Source: PALSA-505 sp963762615
GTDB lineage: Bacteria > Actinomycetota > Actinomycetes > Streptosporangiales > Streptosporangiaceae
Direction of reading: 5' to 3'
Assembly: GCA_963762615.1 (NCBI GenBank)
Contig: CAVXLG010000019.1
Span: 1 to 64,000 of the forward strand
DNA length: 64,000 nucleotides
The notes beneath the pieces are model-generated. The model did not search any database. It was not told the origin of the DNA and worked only from the letters and a program-made list of their open reading frames with translations. Below are positions 32,351 through 41,065 of this stretch, in pieces. Both the position numbers and the translations under genes were made by a program. Every line of letters begins with the position of its first letter. The first letter of the stretch is position 1.

Positions 32351-32902
32351 GTGGACGAGAGCACCGAAGGGCAACTGCGTGTTATCCGCAAGGCCGTAAC
32401 GGTGATGCAGGCAGCGGACATCCCAGCGTGGCTGTTCGGAGGCTGGGGCCTCGATGCGAGGATCGGCCGGATCACGCGCGAGCACGGCGACGTCGAGTTC
32501 TGGGTTGAGCGCATCCACGCCGAGCGATCGAAGGCAGTGCTCGCGGGAGCTGGCGCCGCCGCTCTGACGACTCAACCTCCAGAGGAGGCCTGCGAGTTCA
32601 CGTGGGGCGACGTTCCGTTCAGCACCGCTTACTTTGACCGGCATCCAGACGGATCATTCAGTCAGCCGCTGGGGCGATTCTCCGACTGGCAGTTCCCGCC
32701 AGGGTCATTCGGCGACGAGCCCGGGACGCTCGATGGCACGTCAGTCCTGGCCATGAGCGTCTCTGGCATGCTCGCCATGAAGGAGCAGTTCCCGCACCTG
32801 CGCAACGGCAGGCCATGGCGGCAGAAGGACATCGACGACATCGAGATACTCCGAGGGCTGGCCGCCAAGGAGGGAGCCGACGGCCGCACCAGAGAGACCT
32901 GA
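32351..32902 (+). CDS. aminoglycoside nucleotidyltransferase-like protein (ANT(2'')/AadB fold)
   Basis: A 183-residue protein with the nucleotidyltransferase signature WLFGGWGLDARIGRITREHG followed by DVEFWV, which aligns with the GGW-D-x-x-x-x-R-x-H-x-D-(I/V)-D pattern of AadB-type enzymes. The second acidic residue is Glu rather than Asp. The C-terminal part contains LAMKEQFPHLRNGRPWRQKD, DIDDIEIL, typical of the family. It may modify aminoglycosides or another hydroxylated small molecule; the changed acidic pair makes activity uncertain. GTG 32351. Confidence 0.7.
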   Translation: MDESTEGQLRVIRKAVTVMQAADIPAWLFGGWGLDARIGRITREHGDVEFWVERIHAERSKAVLAGAGAAALTTQPPEEACEFTWGDVPFSTAYFDRHPDGSFSQPLGRFSDWQFPPGSFGDEPGTLDGTSVLAMSVSGMLAMKEQFPHLRNGRPWRQKDIDDIEILRGLAAKEGADGRTRET

Positions 32903-32940
32903 GCGGCCCGACTGCCAGGTGGAGCAGGAGCGACATCGCG

Positions 32941-33211
32941 ATGATGCGGACCTCGGACGGCCACAGCAAGCTGGAGTTGACCAGGTACCACACCCTCGCG
33001 GCGTCCAGCGCCGAGCCGGAAAACCCGCCGCCCAACGCGCTGGGCCTGCGTCGTGTCATCTTCGCGGTCGACGACATCGACGACACCATCGCCCGCCTGC
33101 GCGCGTACGGCACTCCTCGGTGAGGTGGCGCAGTACGAGACCATCTTCCGGCTCTGCTACCTCCGCGGCCCCGCAGGCATCATCGTCGCCCTGGCCGAGC
33201 AGATCGGCTGA
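32941..33211 (+). pseudogene. VOC-family protein, 5'-truncated and frameshifted
   Basis: Reads MMRTSDGHSKLELTRYHTLA, then LGLRRVIFAVDDIDDTIARL in one frame and GEVAQYETIFRLCYLRGPAG, IIVALAEQIG in another, with the shift near 33110-33125. The first beta-alpha-beta module is missing. Confidence 0.7.
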
Positions 33212-33370
33212 CGCGAGCCTGCCGCGCGGGGCGCGCATCAGCGATGCGCGAACGGATCGTATGAGCATGCTGATACGACGTTCTCCGAGCTCGGCGCGGC
33301 TGATGAAGGTCAGCGTGCGGCAGCCGGCCGAGGTTCGCACGCCGCCATGACCCCTGAACGCACAGACCAG

Positions 33371-33512
33371 CGGGCCGGACGTCGGCAGCGCGGCCACCCG
33401 GGGCGGACAGCCGCCAGCCTTCGACCCGAACACCTGCCGACGCCACAACGTCGTCGAACGCTGCATGCACCGGCTCAAGCAATGGCGCGGCATGCCGCCC
33501 GATCGAGGCTAG
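33371..33512 (+). pseudogene. IS5-family transposase C-terminal fragment
   Basis: GGQPPAFDPNTCRRHNVVER, then CMHRLKQWRGMPPDRG and a stop at 33510-33512. This matches the RGGRPPAFD-x-x-x-Y-x-x-RNVVER end of IS5-group transposases; the Tyr and a few residues are changed. Different group from the transposase at 25676. The rest of the IS is gone. Confidence 0.65.
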
Positions 33513-33516
33513 CGGG

Positions 33517-33545
33517 CTCTCGCAACCCTCTCGCAACCCTCTTGC
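33517..33545. promoter_or_regulatory. CTCTCGCAACC repeats, 11-bp period
   Basis: CTCTCGCAACC at 33517-33527 and 33528-33538, with a third decayed unit (CTCTTGC) to 33545. Possible arm-type cluster of yet another integrase family; no tRNA core found. Confidence 0.35.
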
Positions 33546-33610
33546 GGACCAAGGAGACAGCCCTGGACGCAGGCTGGCGAACGAGGATCAGTCCCGTTCC
33601 GCCGTGATTG

Positions 33611-33690
33611 CTGCCTTTGGCGTCGCATGCGATCGCTTCGCGACCCGTGACCCGGCGACCGCTCCCAGGGATCGGCGCCTATGAGAAAGA
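33611..33690. repeat. interspersed repeat R1, partial copy c
   Basis: Shares GGCGTCGCATGCGATCG-like and AGGGATCGGCGCCTATGAG-like blocks with 2270-2350. Only the right-hand part of R1 is present. Confidence 0.5.
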
Positions 33691-33731
33691 CGGACAAGAC
33701 TAGGGGCTGGCTGACGTGCCGGATTCGTCGG

Positions 33732-34760
33732 CTAGCCCCAGATCCAGGTGTTGCCGAGCGGGTGGCCGCTGGTGCCGCCGAACAGGACCACGGTGCCGGT
33801 AGCCGCGTCGTAGGCCATCGACGCGTCCGCCCGCGGGTAGGGGACCTTCGCGGGGGTCTGCTTAGTCCAGGTCGAGCCGTCCCAGGTCCAGGTGTCGGCG
33901 AACCTGGTGCTGGCGGCGTTGTAGCCGCCGAACAAGACCGCGGTGCCGGTGGTCGCGTCGTAGGCCATCGACGCCTCATAGCGGGCAGGGGGGCTGGTCG
34001 CGGGAGCCTGCCTGGTCCAGGCCGACCCGTCCCAGGTCCAGGTGCCGCCCAGGGTAGTGCCCGTCACGCCATGCCTGGCCTCGCCGCCGAACAGGACGGC
34101 GGTGCCGGTCGCGGTGTCGTAGGCCATCGAGGCGCCGTACCGGGCAGGCGGATGGGTCGCGGGAGCCTGTTTGGTCCAGGTCGAGCCGTCCCAGGCCCAC
34201 GTATCGCCCAGCACGCCATGCCCGCCGCCACCGCCGAACAGGACGGCGGTGCCGGTCGCGGTGTCGTAGGCCATCGACGCGTCTGCCCGCGCGGGCGGAT
34301 GGGTCGCGGGAGCCTGCCTGGTCCAGGTCGAGCCGTCCCAGGTCCAGGTATCGCTCCGCACCCGGCCGGCCAGGTTCTGGCCGCCGAACAGGACCACGGT
34401 GCTAGTCGCCGCGTCATAAGCCATCGACGCCAGGTAGCGGGCGGGCGGGCTAGTCGCGGGAGCCTGCCTGGTCCAGGTCGAGCCGTCCCAGGTCCAGGTA
34501 CCGCCTTCCAGGCCGGTCTTTCCCTCGCCGCCGAACAGGACCACGGTGCCGGTCGCCGCGTCGTAGGCCATCGACGCGCCCCACCGGGCAGGCGGGCTGG
34601 TGGCGGGAGCCTGCTCAGTCCAGGTCGGCTGGGAAGAGGTCTTCGCACCAGCAGCAGGTGAACCGGCCACGACGCCAAACGCCGCGAGCAGCGCGGCGCC
34701 AGCTGCGAGCCGGCCACCTCGCCCGGACCTGGTCACGCACTCAAATCCGGGTACTTTCAT
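33732..34760 (-). CDS. secreted kelch-type beta-propeller protein
   Basis: A 342-residue protein with a signal peptide (GRLAAGAALLAAFGVVAGSP, then AAGAKT) and six repeats of about 47-55 residues of the form (S/T)WT(R/K)QAPAT-PPAR-x-ASMAYDAATGT-VVLFGG-x-TWTWDGS. These are kelch/galactose-oxidase-like blades forming a beta-propeller, presumably extracellular. No catalytic residues seen. ATG 34760 has GGGAGG about 6 bases upstream. The repeats are very alike at the DNA level, so length variation is likely. It lies next to TauE copy 2, on the same strand. Confidence 0.8.
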   Translation of the reverse strand: MKVPGFECVTRSGRGGRLAAGAALLAAFGVVAGSPAAGAKTSSQPTWTEQAPATSPPARWGASMAYDAATGTVVLFGGEGKTGLEGGTWTWDGSTWTRQAPATSPPARYLASMAYDAATSTVVLFGGQNLAGRVRSDTWTWDGSTWTRQAPATHPPARADASMAYDTATGTAVLFGGGGGHGVLGDTWAWDGSTWTKQAPATHPPARYGASMAYDTATGTAVLFGGEARHGVTGTTLGGTWTWDGSAWTRQAPATSPPARYEASMAYDATTGTAVLFGGYNAASTRFADTWTWDGSTWTKQTPAKVPYPRADASMAYDAATGTVVLFGGTSGHPLGNTWIWG

Positions 34761-35066
34761 CGCTGCCTCCCTAGAAAACGTCTCCTCTACCGCCACATAG
34801 AAGACGCCTCACACATCTGGCTGGTGCACAAGACGAAGCACCCGCGACCGCGGCAGGAGTCACGCAGCTTAGGAAGCAGCCCCTCACCTCCATCTCGACC
34901 TACACGCTGACCCAGCAATACAACTCGATCTCCGACTCCTGCTACTTCACCGGCCAGGCCGTCGTGACGAACGGGTAACTGCCGCCTGAGCTAACGTGGC
35001 GTCAGTTCCTACGCGGAGCGACTGGCTGGTCCATTCTGCGGCACCAGGCATCAGCCGGCGGCACTG
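34761..35066. other. intergenic; short relic frame
   Basis: No complete gene. A frame at about 34884-34978 reads TSISTYTLTQQYNSISDSCY, FTGQAVVTNG and then stops; it may be the tail of a lost secreted protein. Confidence 0.3.
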
Positions 35067-35861
35067 TCAGCCCAGGCCAGACCACAGATAACGGGCGCCG
35101 ATAATGATCACCAGGACGCCGACCAGGCGGCGGACCAGCACATCCGGCAAGCGCGACTGCATGCGGGCTCCGGCGTAGCCGCCCGCCAGGCCTCCAGCAC
35201 CCAGCGCGATGCCGACCGGCCAATCGGGAGCCACCGGGCCATGCGCGTGCACCGCCAAGATCGTGAACGTCACCACGCCTGCCACCGACGTGACGAACGT
35301 CGAGGCGAGCGCCGCAGGAGCAATCTCCGAGGGCGGGCGGCCGGACCCGATCAGGACCGGGGCCAGGATCGAGCCGCCGCCGATCCCGTAGATACCACCC
35401 ACACACCCGACCACGGCAGCCAGCGCGGCCAGCGCCGGAACAGGGATCACCCGCACCGGCCTGGCGGGCCTGTCCGCCCGGGCGGGCCGGGTGACCGCCA
35501 GCCAGCATCCGAGCGGAACCAGCACCCCTGCCACCACCAGGTCAAAGACCCGTGGACCAGGCAGCAGCTCGACCCGGATGGCCGACCCGACGATGACGCC
35601 GGGCACGGTCCCGGCGATCAGCACCAGAGCCAGCCGACCGCCGGTCTGCCCCTGCCGCCAGTACCGGTACAGCGCGCCGGGAGTCGCGACTACGTTATAC
35701 AGCAGGTTGGTCGGGGTGACCGCCGGGCTCGGCGTGCCCAGCACGCTGACCTGGAACGGCAGCAGCAGCACCGCCCCCGAGACCCCCGCAGGCGTCGCCA
35801 GCACCGCAATCAGGCAGGCTGCCACCAGCGCGACCACCTCGGTCCACCCGGCACCCAGCAC
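35067..35861 (-). CDS. TauE/SafE family membrane permease (copy 2)
   Basis: A 264-residue protein that aligns with 8395-9189 along its whole length without gaps and with roughly nine of ten residues identical by eye. Differences are mostly conservative changes in helices and in the loop around VRVIP. About eight transmembrane helices; probable organosulfur or other anion exporter, substrate unknown. Adjacent to a secreted repeat protein on one side, and to DUF899 copy 2 about 3 kb away. Confidence 0.85.
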   Translation of the reverse strand: MLGAGWTEVVALVAACLIAVLATPAGVSGAVLLLPFQVSVLGTPSPAVTPTNLLYNVVATPGALYRYWRQGQTGGRLALVLIAGTVPGVIVGSAIRVELLPGPRVFDLVVAGVLVPLGCWLAVTRPARADRPARPVRVIPVPALAALAAVVGCVGGIYGIGGGSILAPVLIGSGRPPSEIAPAALASTFVTSVAGVVTFTILAVHAHGPVAPDWPVGIALGAGGLAGGYAGARMQSRLPDVLVRRLVGVLVIIIGARYLWSGLG

Positions 35862-36099
35862 CCCGTCACGCTAACCACTGCCCAGCCCGGCTATCAGCCG
35901 ATGACCGGTCAATTTGCCCCAGGCAACCCACGACAGCGGGGCGCCGGGTGCTGACGCTGACCGGGCACCTGCGCGGTTGCTGTACGCAGGTGCCCGACCG
36001 GTCAACTGCTAGGCCGGAGCCGTGCGAGTCAGGCATACCTGATCAAGCGCCAGGTAACTTCCCGGTTCCTGTAAGGAGGCATGTGGTGGTGTTCCGCGA

Positions 36100-36279
36100 T
36101 CGGAGCGGCGCAAGGCGCCGCCTGGCCCACCAGACGAACGACCCCATCACGAGCGAACTGTCGCCAAGCTCGCCGACGTCATCGGTTCAGCGCAGTTCGA
36201 GAGGGCGCGCACCAGCGGACAATCGCTGCACGTGCACCAGGCAGTCCAGTTAGCCCTTGCTGCCGCTCCGGGCCGATGA
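36100..36279 (+). pseudogene. C-terminal tail of a regulator (LuxR/AfsR-like), relic
   Basis: The frame HHERTVAKLADVIGSAQFER, ARTSGQSLHVHQAVQLALAA, APGR ends at 36277-36279 and resembles the last residues of large LuxR/NB-ARC regulators (pattern L-x-x-x-x-G-x-x-x-F-x-x-A-x-x-x-G-x-x-L). No HTH or ATPase remains. The rest of 35862-36308 shows no gene. Confidence 0.4.
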
Positions 36280-36308
36280 GCAGCAACCGATCGGACGTTT
36301 CCTGCTCC

Positions 36309-36557
36309 TCACCAGCCGATCGCCGTTCCATAGGCTGCCCATTTAACCACCGTTGTTGGATCCTGCTGCGCAACTACTTCCGGGATTCCCAGGAGACGGA
36401 CGCATACGACCGCATCGAAGCCGCTTCTTTGTGCCCACTCGGCCAGGCCGTCCCTGGCTGAGTGGGGATCTGAATGTCCACGACTCGTCAATATAGCTGC
36501 GCGGTTTATCTCGTGATCTTGCTGCAGGGCTTGCGGGAGAGTATCCGTGGTTGACAT
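36309..36557 (-). CDS. small YbjQ-like protein
   Basis: About 82 residues (STTDTLPQALQQDHEINRAA, ILTSRGHSDPH, DAVVCVRLLGIPEV, ending AAYGTAIGW). The DAVV-x-VR core and the AYGTA(I/V) end recall YbjQ-like (heavy-metal-binding fold) proteins, but it is shorter than typical ones. Either ATG 36557 or 36581 may be the start. Confidence 0.4.
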   Translation of the reverse strand: MSTTDTLPQALQQDHEINRAAILTSRGHSDPHSARDGLAEWAQRSGFDAVVCVRLLGIPEVVAQQDPTTVVKWAAYGTAIGW

Positions 36558-36757
36558 GGGAATGACTGGCTGGGAGGACATCGCATCAGTATCTCAGTGA
36601 AGCCCGACTTCAGCACTGTTCCAAGAGCTGCTCTCTGGCGTCTTCGCTGACGCGTTCGCCGGCAACGACCCGCTGTTCCGTCACGTCCGCACGCGGGTGG
36701 GAGGCCACAGGCCAGCGGCGTGGCCGGGCGGTTCTCCGGCAGGCTGAAGTCCGAACG

Positions 36758-36880
36758 TCTCTACCGCGCCACCATCGGCGACGGAGGCGGTTCAAGCACG
36801 TACCTCAGGGCAGCCGCCCAGAAGTGGGCAAGCAGCTCGGGGTCCTTGCAGTCGATGACGAGCTGGAATCGGGCAGGCAT
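36758..36880 (-). pseudogene. VOC-family gene, 5' fragment
   Basis: MPARFQLVIDCKDPELLAHF, WAAALRYVLEPPPSPMVAR and then a stop: the first module of a Glyoxalase_6 protein like 31607-32041. The remainder of the gene is absent. Confidence 0.6.
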
Positions 36881-36930
36881 CGCGTTCCTAACGGCTCAGC
36901 AGTGACCTGGTCGGGCTTGCGTGGAGGCCA

Positions 36931-36949
36931 CGTGCGATCCGCGTGCGAT
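36931..36949. promoter_or_regulatory. paired CGTGCGAT repeats
   Basis: CGTGCGAT at 36931-36938 and 36942-36949 (period 11), the same word as at 31562-31580. The two pairs bracket 5.4 kb that includes the kelch and TauE genes. 36558-36757 and 36950-37174 show no gene. Confidence 0.45.
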
Positions 36950-37174
36950 ATCACGCGCGAACCACGGGCGGAAGCGGGCCATCGGGGTCACTCAACTGGA
37001 TCAGCGTAAGGACCATGGTCTGGTTCCGCTGACAAATGTCGGTGCCGGCTGCAGTTCGAAGGATGAGCACGCCGATCGGGCCGCCCAGCTACAGGACGAC
37101 GTGCGTCGAGTTGGCGGCACCGATGACAGCAACAGTGACGACCATGCGGTAGACCAGCAACCTGATCAAGTGTC

Positions 37175-37816
37175 GTGACCGGTCGGGATTGCCGCCTGTT
37201 AGCCGTTACGGTTGCTGTCGTGGCTGTCGCCTCGCTCATCGTCGCTATCGTGGCGATCATCATCGCGCTCGCCAGCGTGGTCTATGCCCGCCGTCAGGCG
37301 GTCACCTCGGAGAAAGCGACGGCGATTGAGGGTAAGCGGCAGCACGACGAACTTACGCCGGACTTGACCATCACCGCCGACGTGCGCCCGGGTACCGATA
37401 ACCGCTGGGTTGATGTGACGCTGGAACTGATAGGGCCGCCCGGGCTCGGCGGGCTGGACGAGGTGATGATCCGTATCCGTGATGATGTGCCAGACCGTAA
37501 GCCCGGGGATGGCAGTCAGCTGACCCGGGAGCAGATCGCAGAGGTCATCTGGGGGCCGTACCGGCTCAATCCGGGGATGGAGAATACCGATTCAGCAGGC
37601 CGGGCGCACGGACCGTTCCGGCTGCCGGTGCACGAGCCGTATCCCCTTCAGCTGGAGCAGAGCGTGGCACCCGCGTGGAGCGATCCAGGCTCCTGGCATC
37701 GCCAGTATGAAGGTAAGCCCGTCCGGGTCGAGGTGATCTGCACCCGCGAAGAGCACGAGCCGTGGCTCATCCCCCGCGAGGTCAAGGTCAGGTACCCGCC
37801 AGGGGTATCCGCGTAA
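37175..37816 (+). CDS. single-pass membrane protein of unknown function
   Basis: A 213-residue protein with one long N-terminal transmembrane helix (about residues 8-35, VAVVAVASLIVAIVAIIIAL) and a basic flank (YARRQ), then a beta-rich soluble domain (LTPDLTITADVRPGTDNRWV, DVTLELIGPPGLGGLDEVMI, RVEVICTREEHEPW). No signal cleavage site and no known motif. GTG 37175. Confidence 0.6.
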   Translation: MTGRDCRLLAVTVAVVAVASLIVAIVAIIIALASVVYARRQAVTSEKATAIEGKRQHDELTPDLTITADVRPGTDNRWVDVTLELIGPPGLGGLDEVMIRIRDDVPDRKPGDGSQLTREQIAEVIWGPYRLNPGMENTDSAGRAHGPFRLPVHEPYPLQLEQSVAPAWSDPGSWHRQYEGKPVRVEVICTREEHEPWLIPREVKVRYPPGVSA

Positions 37817-37988
37817 TTGACCCTTGCCGGGCTCCGCCTCGCTCGCGCCGCGGTCTTCCGCGCCCGCTCGCTGGCATCCGTCTCCCGGGATGCGCGCAGC
37901 GAGAACGCGCGGGCATGGCCGGCTCCGCGCCGGGCCCCTGGCGGCGTCAGCCAGGGCGACTCCCCCGGCGGACGGCGCGCGTACGGCG

Positions 37989-38026
37989 CTGCCCGGGCCC
38001 TTGTCTTCGGGAGAGGGCCCGGGCAG
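37989..38026. terminator. bidirectional terminator between convergent genes
   Basis: Perfect 12-bp inverted repeat CTGCCCGGGCCC (37989-38000) and GGGCCCGGGCAG (38015-38026) with a 14-base loop, between the plus-strand gene ending at 37816 and the minus-strand gene ending at 38047. Confidence 0.75.
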
Positions 38027-38046
38027 CGAGACGGCGGCTGCACTGA

Positions 38047-38628
38047 TCAGCCGGTGTTGCGGGACAGGGTCAGCGACTGGGTGTTGACGTAGTTCTGCGC
38101 GGTGACCGGCTTGAGCGCGGTGCCACGGCCGGTGCTGTGGGTGGTGACGTACTGCAGCGCGAGCGGAGAACCGGTGTCGAATCCGCTGGTGACCGTGCCG
38201 GAGACGCTCTCGATGCCATTGGAGTCACTCACGGTGAGGTTTCCGTCGGAGGGGTTGAACCCACTGCCGGCCGGCCAGTTGATGGTGAAGGTGCCGGAGA
38301 AGTTTTCCGCGCCGACGCTGGCGGTGCCGGACAGGACGGCGGTGAAGGTGCCGGTCCCGGCCTCCGCCCCGTTGAACAGGTCGCTGCAGCCGCTGGTGGT
38401 ACCAGTGAGTACCGCGTGCTCGGCCTTGAGCTTGCTGGTCCGCAGCCCGGGCGAGTACGTGATCTTTCCTGCGATGCTGGTGCAGCTGTCGGTGACCACG
38501 TAGCCGTTGGTGCTGGCGTGAGCGACACCGCCGATGCCGAGCAGGCCGGCCAAGCCAGCACCGACGGTCGCGGTGGTGACGAGCGCGGCACGGACACGGC
38601 GGGCGGCAGGGTAACGGATGATGTTCAT
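38047..38628 (-). CDS. secreted protein of unknown function
   Basis: A 193-residue protein with a signal peptide (RVRAALVTTATVGAGLAGLL, GIGGVAHAS cleavage region near 38) and a beta-rich domain containing two cysteines (DSCTSIAGKI and SGCSDLFNG) that could form a disulfide. Resembles small exported actinobacterial proteins of unknown role. ATG 38628 follows AGGA with suitable spacing; the longer frame to 38844 has no signal peptide start. Confidence 0.7.
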   Translation of the reverse strand: MNIIRYPAARRVRAALVTTATVGAGLAGLLGIGGVAHASTNGYVVTDSCTSIAGKITYSPGLRTSKLKAEHAVLTGTTSGCSDLFNGAEAGTGTFTAVLSGTASVGAENFSGTFTINWPAGSGFNPSDGNLTVSDSNGIESVSGTVTSGFDTGSPLALQYVTTHSTGRGTALKPVTAQNYVNTQSLTLSRNTG

Positions 38629-39082
38629 CGAGGGTCCTTCCTGGGCTTTTCGCGTCGTTGGCTGGTACTGAGTTGCAGCTTGCCCGGGCGGTGGATGGCC
38701 GGCATCCGTGCTCGTTACGGAGCCGCCACGGATCCGGCACGTATTCCTGCTGCCGTTGCACCGACTGCGCCCGCCGAACCTCTCGCCGTTCGATCCGGCG
38801 TCCCGGCCGCTGCCCGTGCACCTGCCGCACAGGCCGAAGGTCACCCGTAGAGACTGGTGACCCAGGCGACCGCCATGCCACAGCCGGCCTGGATCAGGGT
38901 CGTTGTGGCCCTCCAGACTGGCTGGATCCGGCGCTGCGGCGGCCCTTCAGCAGCCGGCCGAACTGCCTGACGTCCACGCTCGGTACGCCAAAGCCGCGGC
39001 ACTGAACGGACATGGCCGACTGTCGGCACCGGCTGGTAAACGACCCCGAAGATCCAGCAGGCGGACGGAAACGGCATGGATG
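38629..39082. other. no gene seen
   Basis: Intergenic region upstream of the secreted protein and downstream of DUF899 copy 2. No product, repeat or hairpin recognised. Confidence 0.4.
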
Positions 39083-39811
39083 TCAGTAGCTCAGCTGCTC
39101 ATGCCAGCTGGTTCCGCGTCCTTCCGGGGTGAGGTCGAACAGGTTCCACAACGGCTCAAGGGTGCCGACGTGGCGGGGTTCTTGTCCGGGGTCGGCTGGT
39201 GCGTAGAACAATTCCGATCCCCAGAAGTGGCGGATCGTGTCCCCGTCACGGTGAAACACGTTCAGCATCGGCTGCTGCTCGCCGTCTGGCGTCTCGGCCA
39301 GGTAGTCGCGGTTATAGGTAGTCCCGGCCGAAGACAGCAGGCGCAGCCGCCGCCAGCCGCGCTCCTCGGCGAAGGTGCGGATGCGCTCGATCGGCGCCTT
39401 CGCGGCAACCGCGAGATTGACCCGCTGGGAGGCGTGTTCAGCGGCGCCATCCAGCTGATCGAGGAACGCGGTGCATGAGGGGCATGGCCCTTCCGCCAGC
39501 GGCAGCAGCGCGGTCTGCCCGATTGCCGGGCCCGGGCTGTCGTCATCGGAGGCGCGGGGAAACATCATGCTGTAGATCACCAGCGAGTCCTTGCCCGGCG
39601 CGAACAGTTCCGACAGCCGCACCTCGGCTGGGGCGCCGCCGGGGCCCTGGCCATGGAAGACATAGTCCTGCGGCACCACCCCGCCGGTCGGTAGCCGCCG
39701 CCGGGCCTCAGCCACCGCCTCTGTGGCCCGGCGCAGCTCGATCTCCTGCTCCAGCAGCCGGTTCCGCGCGGCTCGGTACTCGCTTGGCTCTCCAGGAAAC
39801 GCGACGGCCAT
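39083..39811 (-). CDS. DUF899 thioredoxin-like protein (copy 2)
   Basis: A 242-residue protein that aligns without gaps with 10440-11168; same CPSC motif (GPCPSCTAFLDQLDGAAEH), same start MAVAFPGEPSEYRA and same end WHEQLSY. Putative redox protein of unknown substrate. Together with TauE copy 2 it repeats, in the same order and strand, the pair at 8395-11168. The DNA immediately upstream (TTCCTCCCAGAACACGGTCAGAGC) is also similar to that upstream of copy 1. Confidence 0.8.
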   Translation of the reverse strand: MAVAFPGEPSEYRAARNRLLEQEIELRRATEAVAEARRRLPTGGVVPQDYVFHGQGPGGAPAEVRLSELFAPGKDSLVIYSMMFPRASDDDSPGPAIGQTALLPLAEGPCPSCTAFLDQLDGAAEHASQRVNLAVAAKAPIERIRTFAEERGWRRLRLLSSAGTTYNRDYLAETPDGEQQPMLNVFHRDGDTIRHFWGSELFYAPADPGQEPRHVGTLEPLWNLFDLTPEGRGTSWHEQLSY

Positions 39812-40134
39812 GGTTCCTCCCAGAACACGGTCAGAGCCTTACGCTAAGCCAGGCACGGCTTCGTGCCTTAACGCTGGCACTGGAGGTCGCGCGCTGGGCT
39901 GAGCTGTCCGAAAGCCGGGGCTGAATTGGCCGTCCTGAGCGGGCAAGCTCCCCCAGCGGATGCGTGGCTGCCTCAAGCCGTCTCGCAGGCTGACCAGACG
40001 GCACCAGACTCAGAGCTTCGCGCCGGACACCATCCGCGCCTGACCTGCGAGGACGGATTCTGAGGAACTCCCCAGACAGGCGGCACGAGAGCAACCTCCA
40101 TGCGAGCCGTCAGGCTCGCTGCTGATCAGAGTTA
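39812..40134. other. no gene seen
   Basis: Only the first 50 bp upstream of the DUF899 gene resemble the sequence at 11169-11215. No product recognised in the rest. Confidence 0.4.
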
Positions 40135-40368
40135 TCAGGGTGAGCGGTCGCTTCGGCTCTCGTGACGCCAGTGCTCGCCGAATTCGTTGTCATGCAGGCG
40201 GCGCAGCTGGTGCGCATAGTGGTCGAGCCGATCGGCCGCATTGCGCATGTCATCAAAATCTTGGCCGTGATCGCGTGCGGGCGTTCTCTCCTCAGCCCGT
40301 TTACGGACGATGCGCAGCTCCTCATGGCTGAGTTCGGCAACCCTCGTCAGCACTTCCTGAAGATCCAT
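40135..40368 (-). CDS. hypothetical small protein
   Basis: A 77-residue, highly charged, helical protein (MDLQEVLTRVAELSHEELRI, VRKRAEERTPARDH, ADRLDHYAHQLRRLHDNEFG) possibly forming a coiled coil. ATG 40368 has an excellent AGGAGG 7 bases upstream, the main reason to call it a gene. No family recognised. Confidence 0.55.
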   Translation of the reverse strand: MDLQEVLTRVAELSHEELRIVRKRAEERTPARDHGQDFDDMRNAADRLDHYAHQLRRLHDNEFGEHWRHESRSDRSP

Positions 40369-40473
40369 CACGCGCCTCCTTGCCGGCCGATCACCCGCCA
40401 CCCGGCGTAAGCCTACGGTGGCCACCGAGTCCCTGAGGGCTGCAGTGCCAGGTCTCGCTAGCGCCCGGCCGGC

Positions 40474-40869
40474 CTAACCCGGCTGGGCGAGGCGAGCGGT
40501 GATCGCCGGAGCCGCCCCGCGCAGCCACGCCTCGGCACGCGGAAGCTCGTCCTTGGCGCCGTCCTCCCATAGCTTGCGGAACACCGGGTCCAGCTCGGCC
40601 GAGACGCGCGAATCCTCGTGATAGCGACGCGCAATGTCGACGGTGAACGGCGCCAGCTCTGCGCGATGCCGCGCCGTCATGCCGTAGGCGTCCGCGAATA
40701 CCGCGACCCGGTGCGGAATGTCGGCGCCGGTGAACCCGGCGTCGCGCAGGTGGGCCAGGTACGCCTGCACGGTCAGGCTGAACGGCCGCAGCGGCCGCCG
40801 CACCGTGTCCCCGATCCGCACGATACCCGGGGTGACGCCATCCCCGGTCAGCAACTCACCTTCGGTCAC
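40474..40869 (-). pseudogene. aminoglycoside phosphotransferase-like gene with internal deletion
   Basis: The N-terminal part (LTGDGVTPGIVRIGDTVRRP, then AYLAHLRDAGFTGAD) and the C-terminal part (RVAVFADAYGMTARHRAELA, then RRYHEDSRVSAELDPVFRKL) match APH-type kinases, but the whole catalytic core (HGD, IDW motifs) between them is missing. The frame is continuous across the deletion, so a 131-residue protein could be made but not function as a kinase. Confidence 0.65.
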
Positions 40870-41065
40870 GCCGCAGCAGCCTAGCCTCCGGCCCGCGTCG
40901 GCGTACGTGCCACGGCTAGGGTTGGCTCACATGGCAGGCAGAAGGGGCCAGCGTCCGCTCACCAGGAAATTGCTGCCTGCGGCTAAGACGGCGAATCAGG
41001 CGCCGTAACTTGGCCGCGACCATGACGTGGCGATCATAGTAGCAAGAATGGACGGAGGCCAATGA

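Noticed and set aside
71..36949. Direct-repeat pairs considered as CRISPR repeats
   Set aside because: Words are only 8-10 bp, come in pairs with 3-4 bp between them and have no spacers or cas genes.
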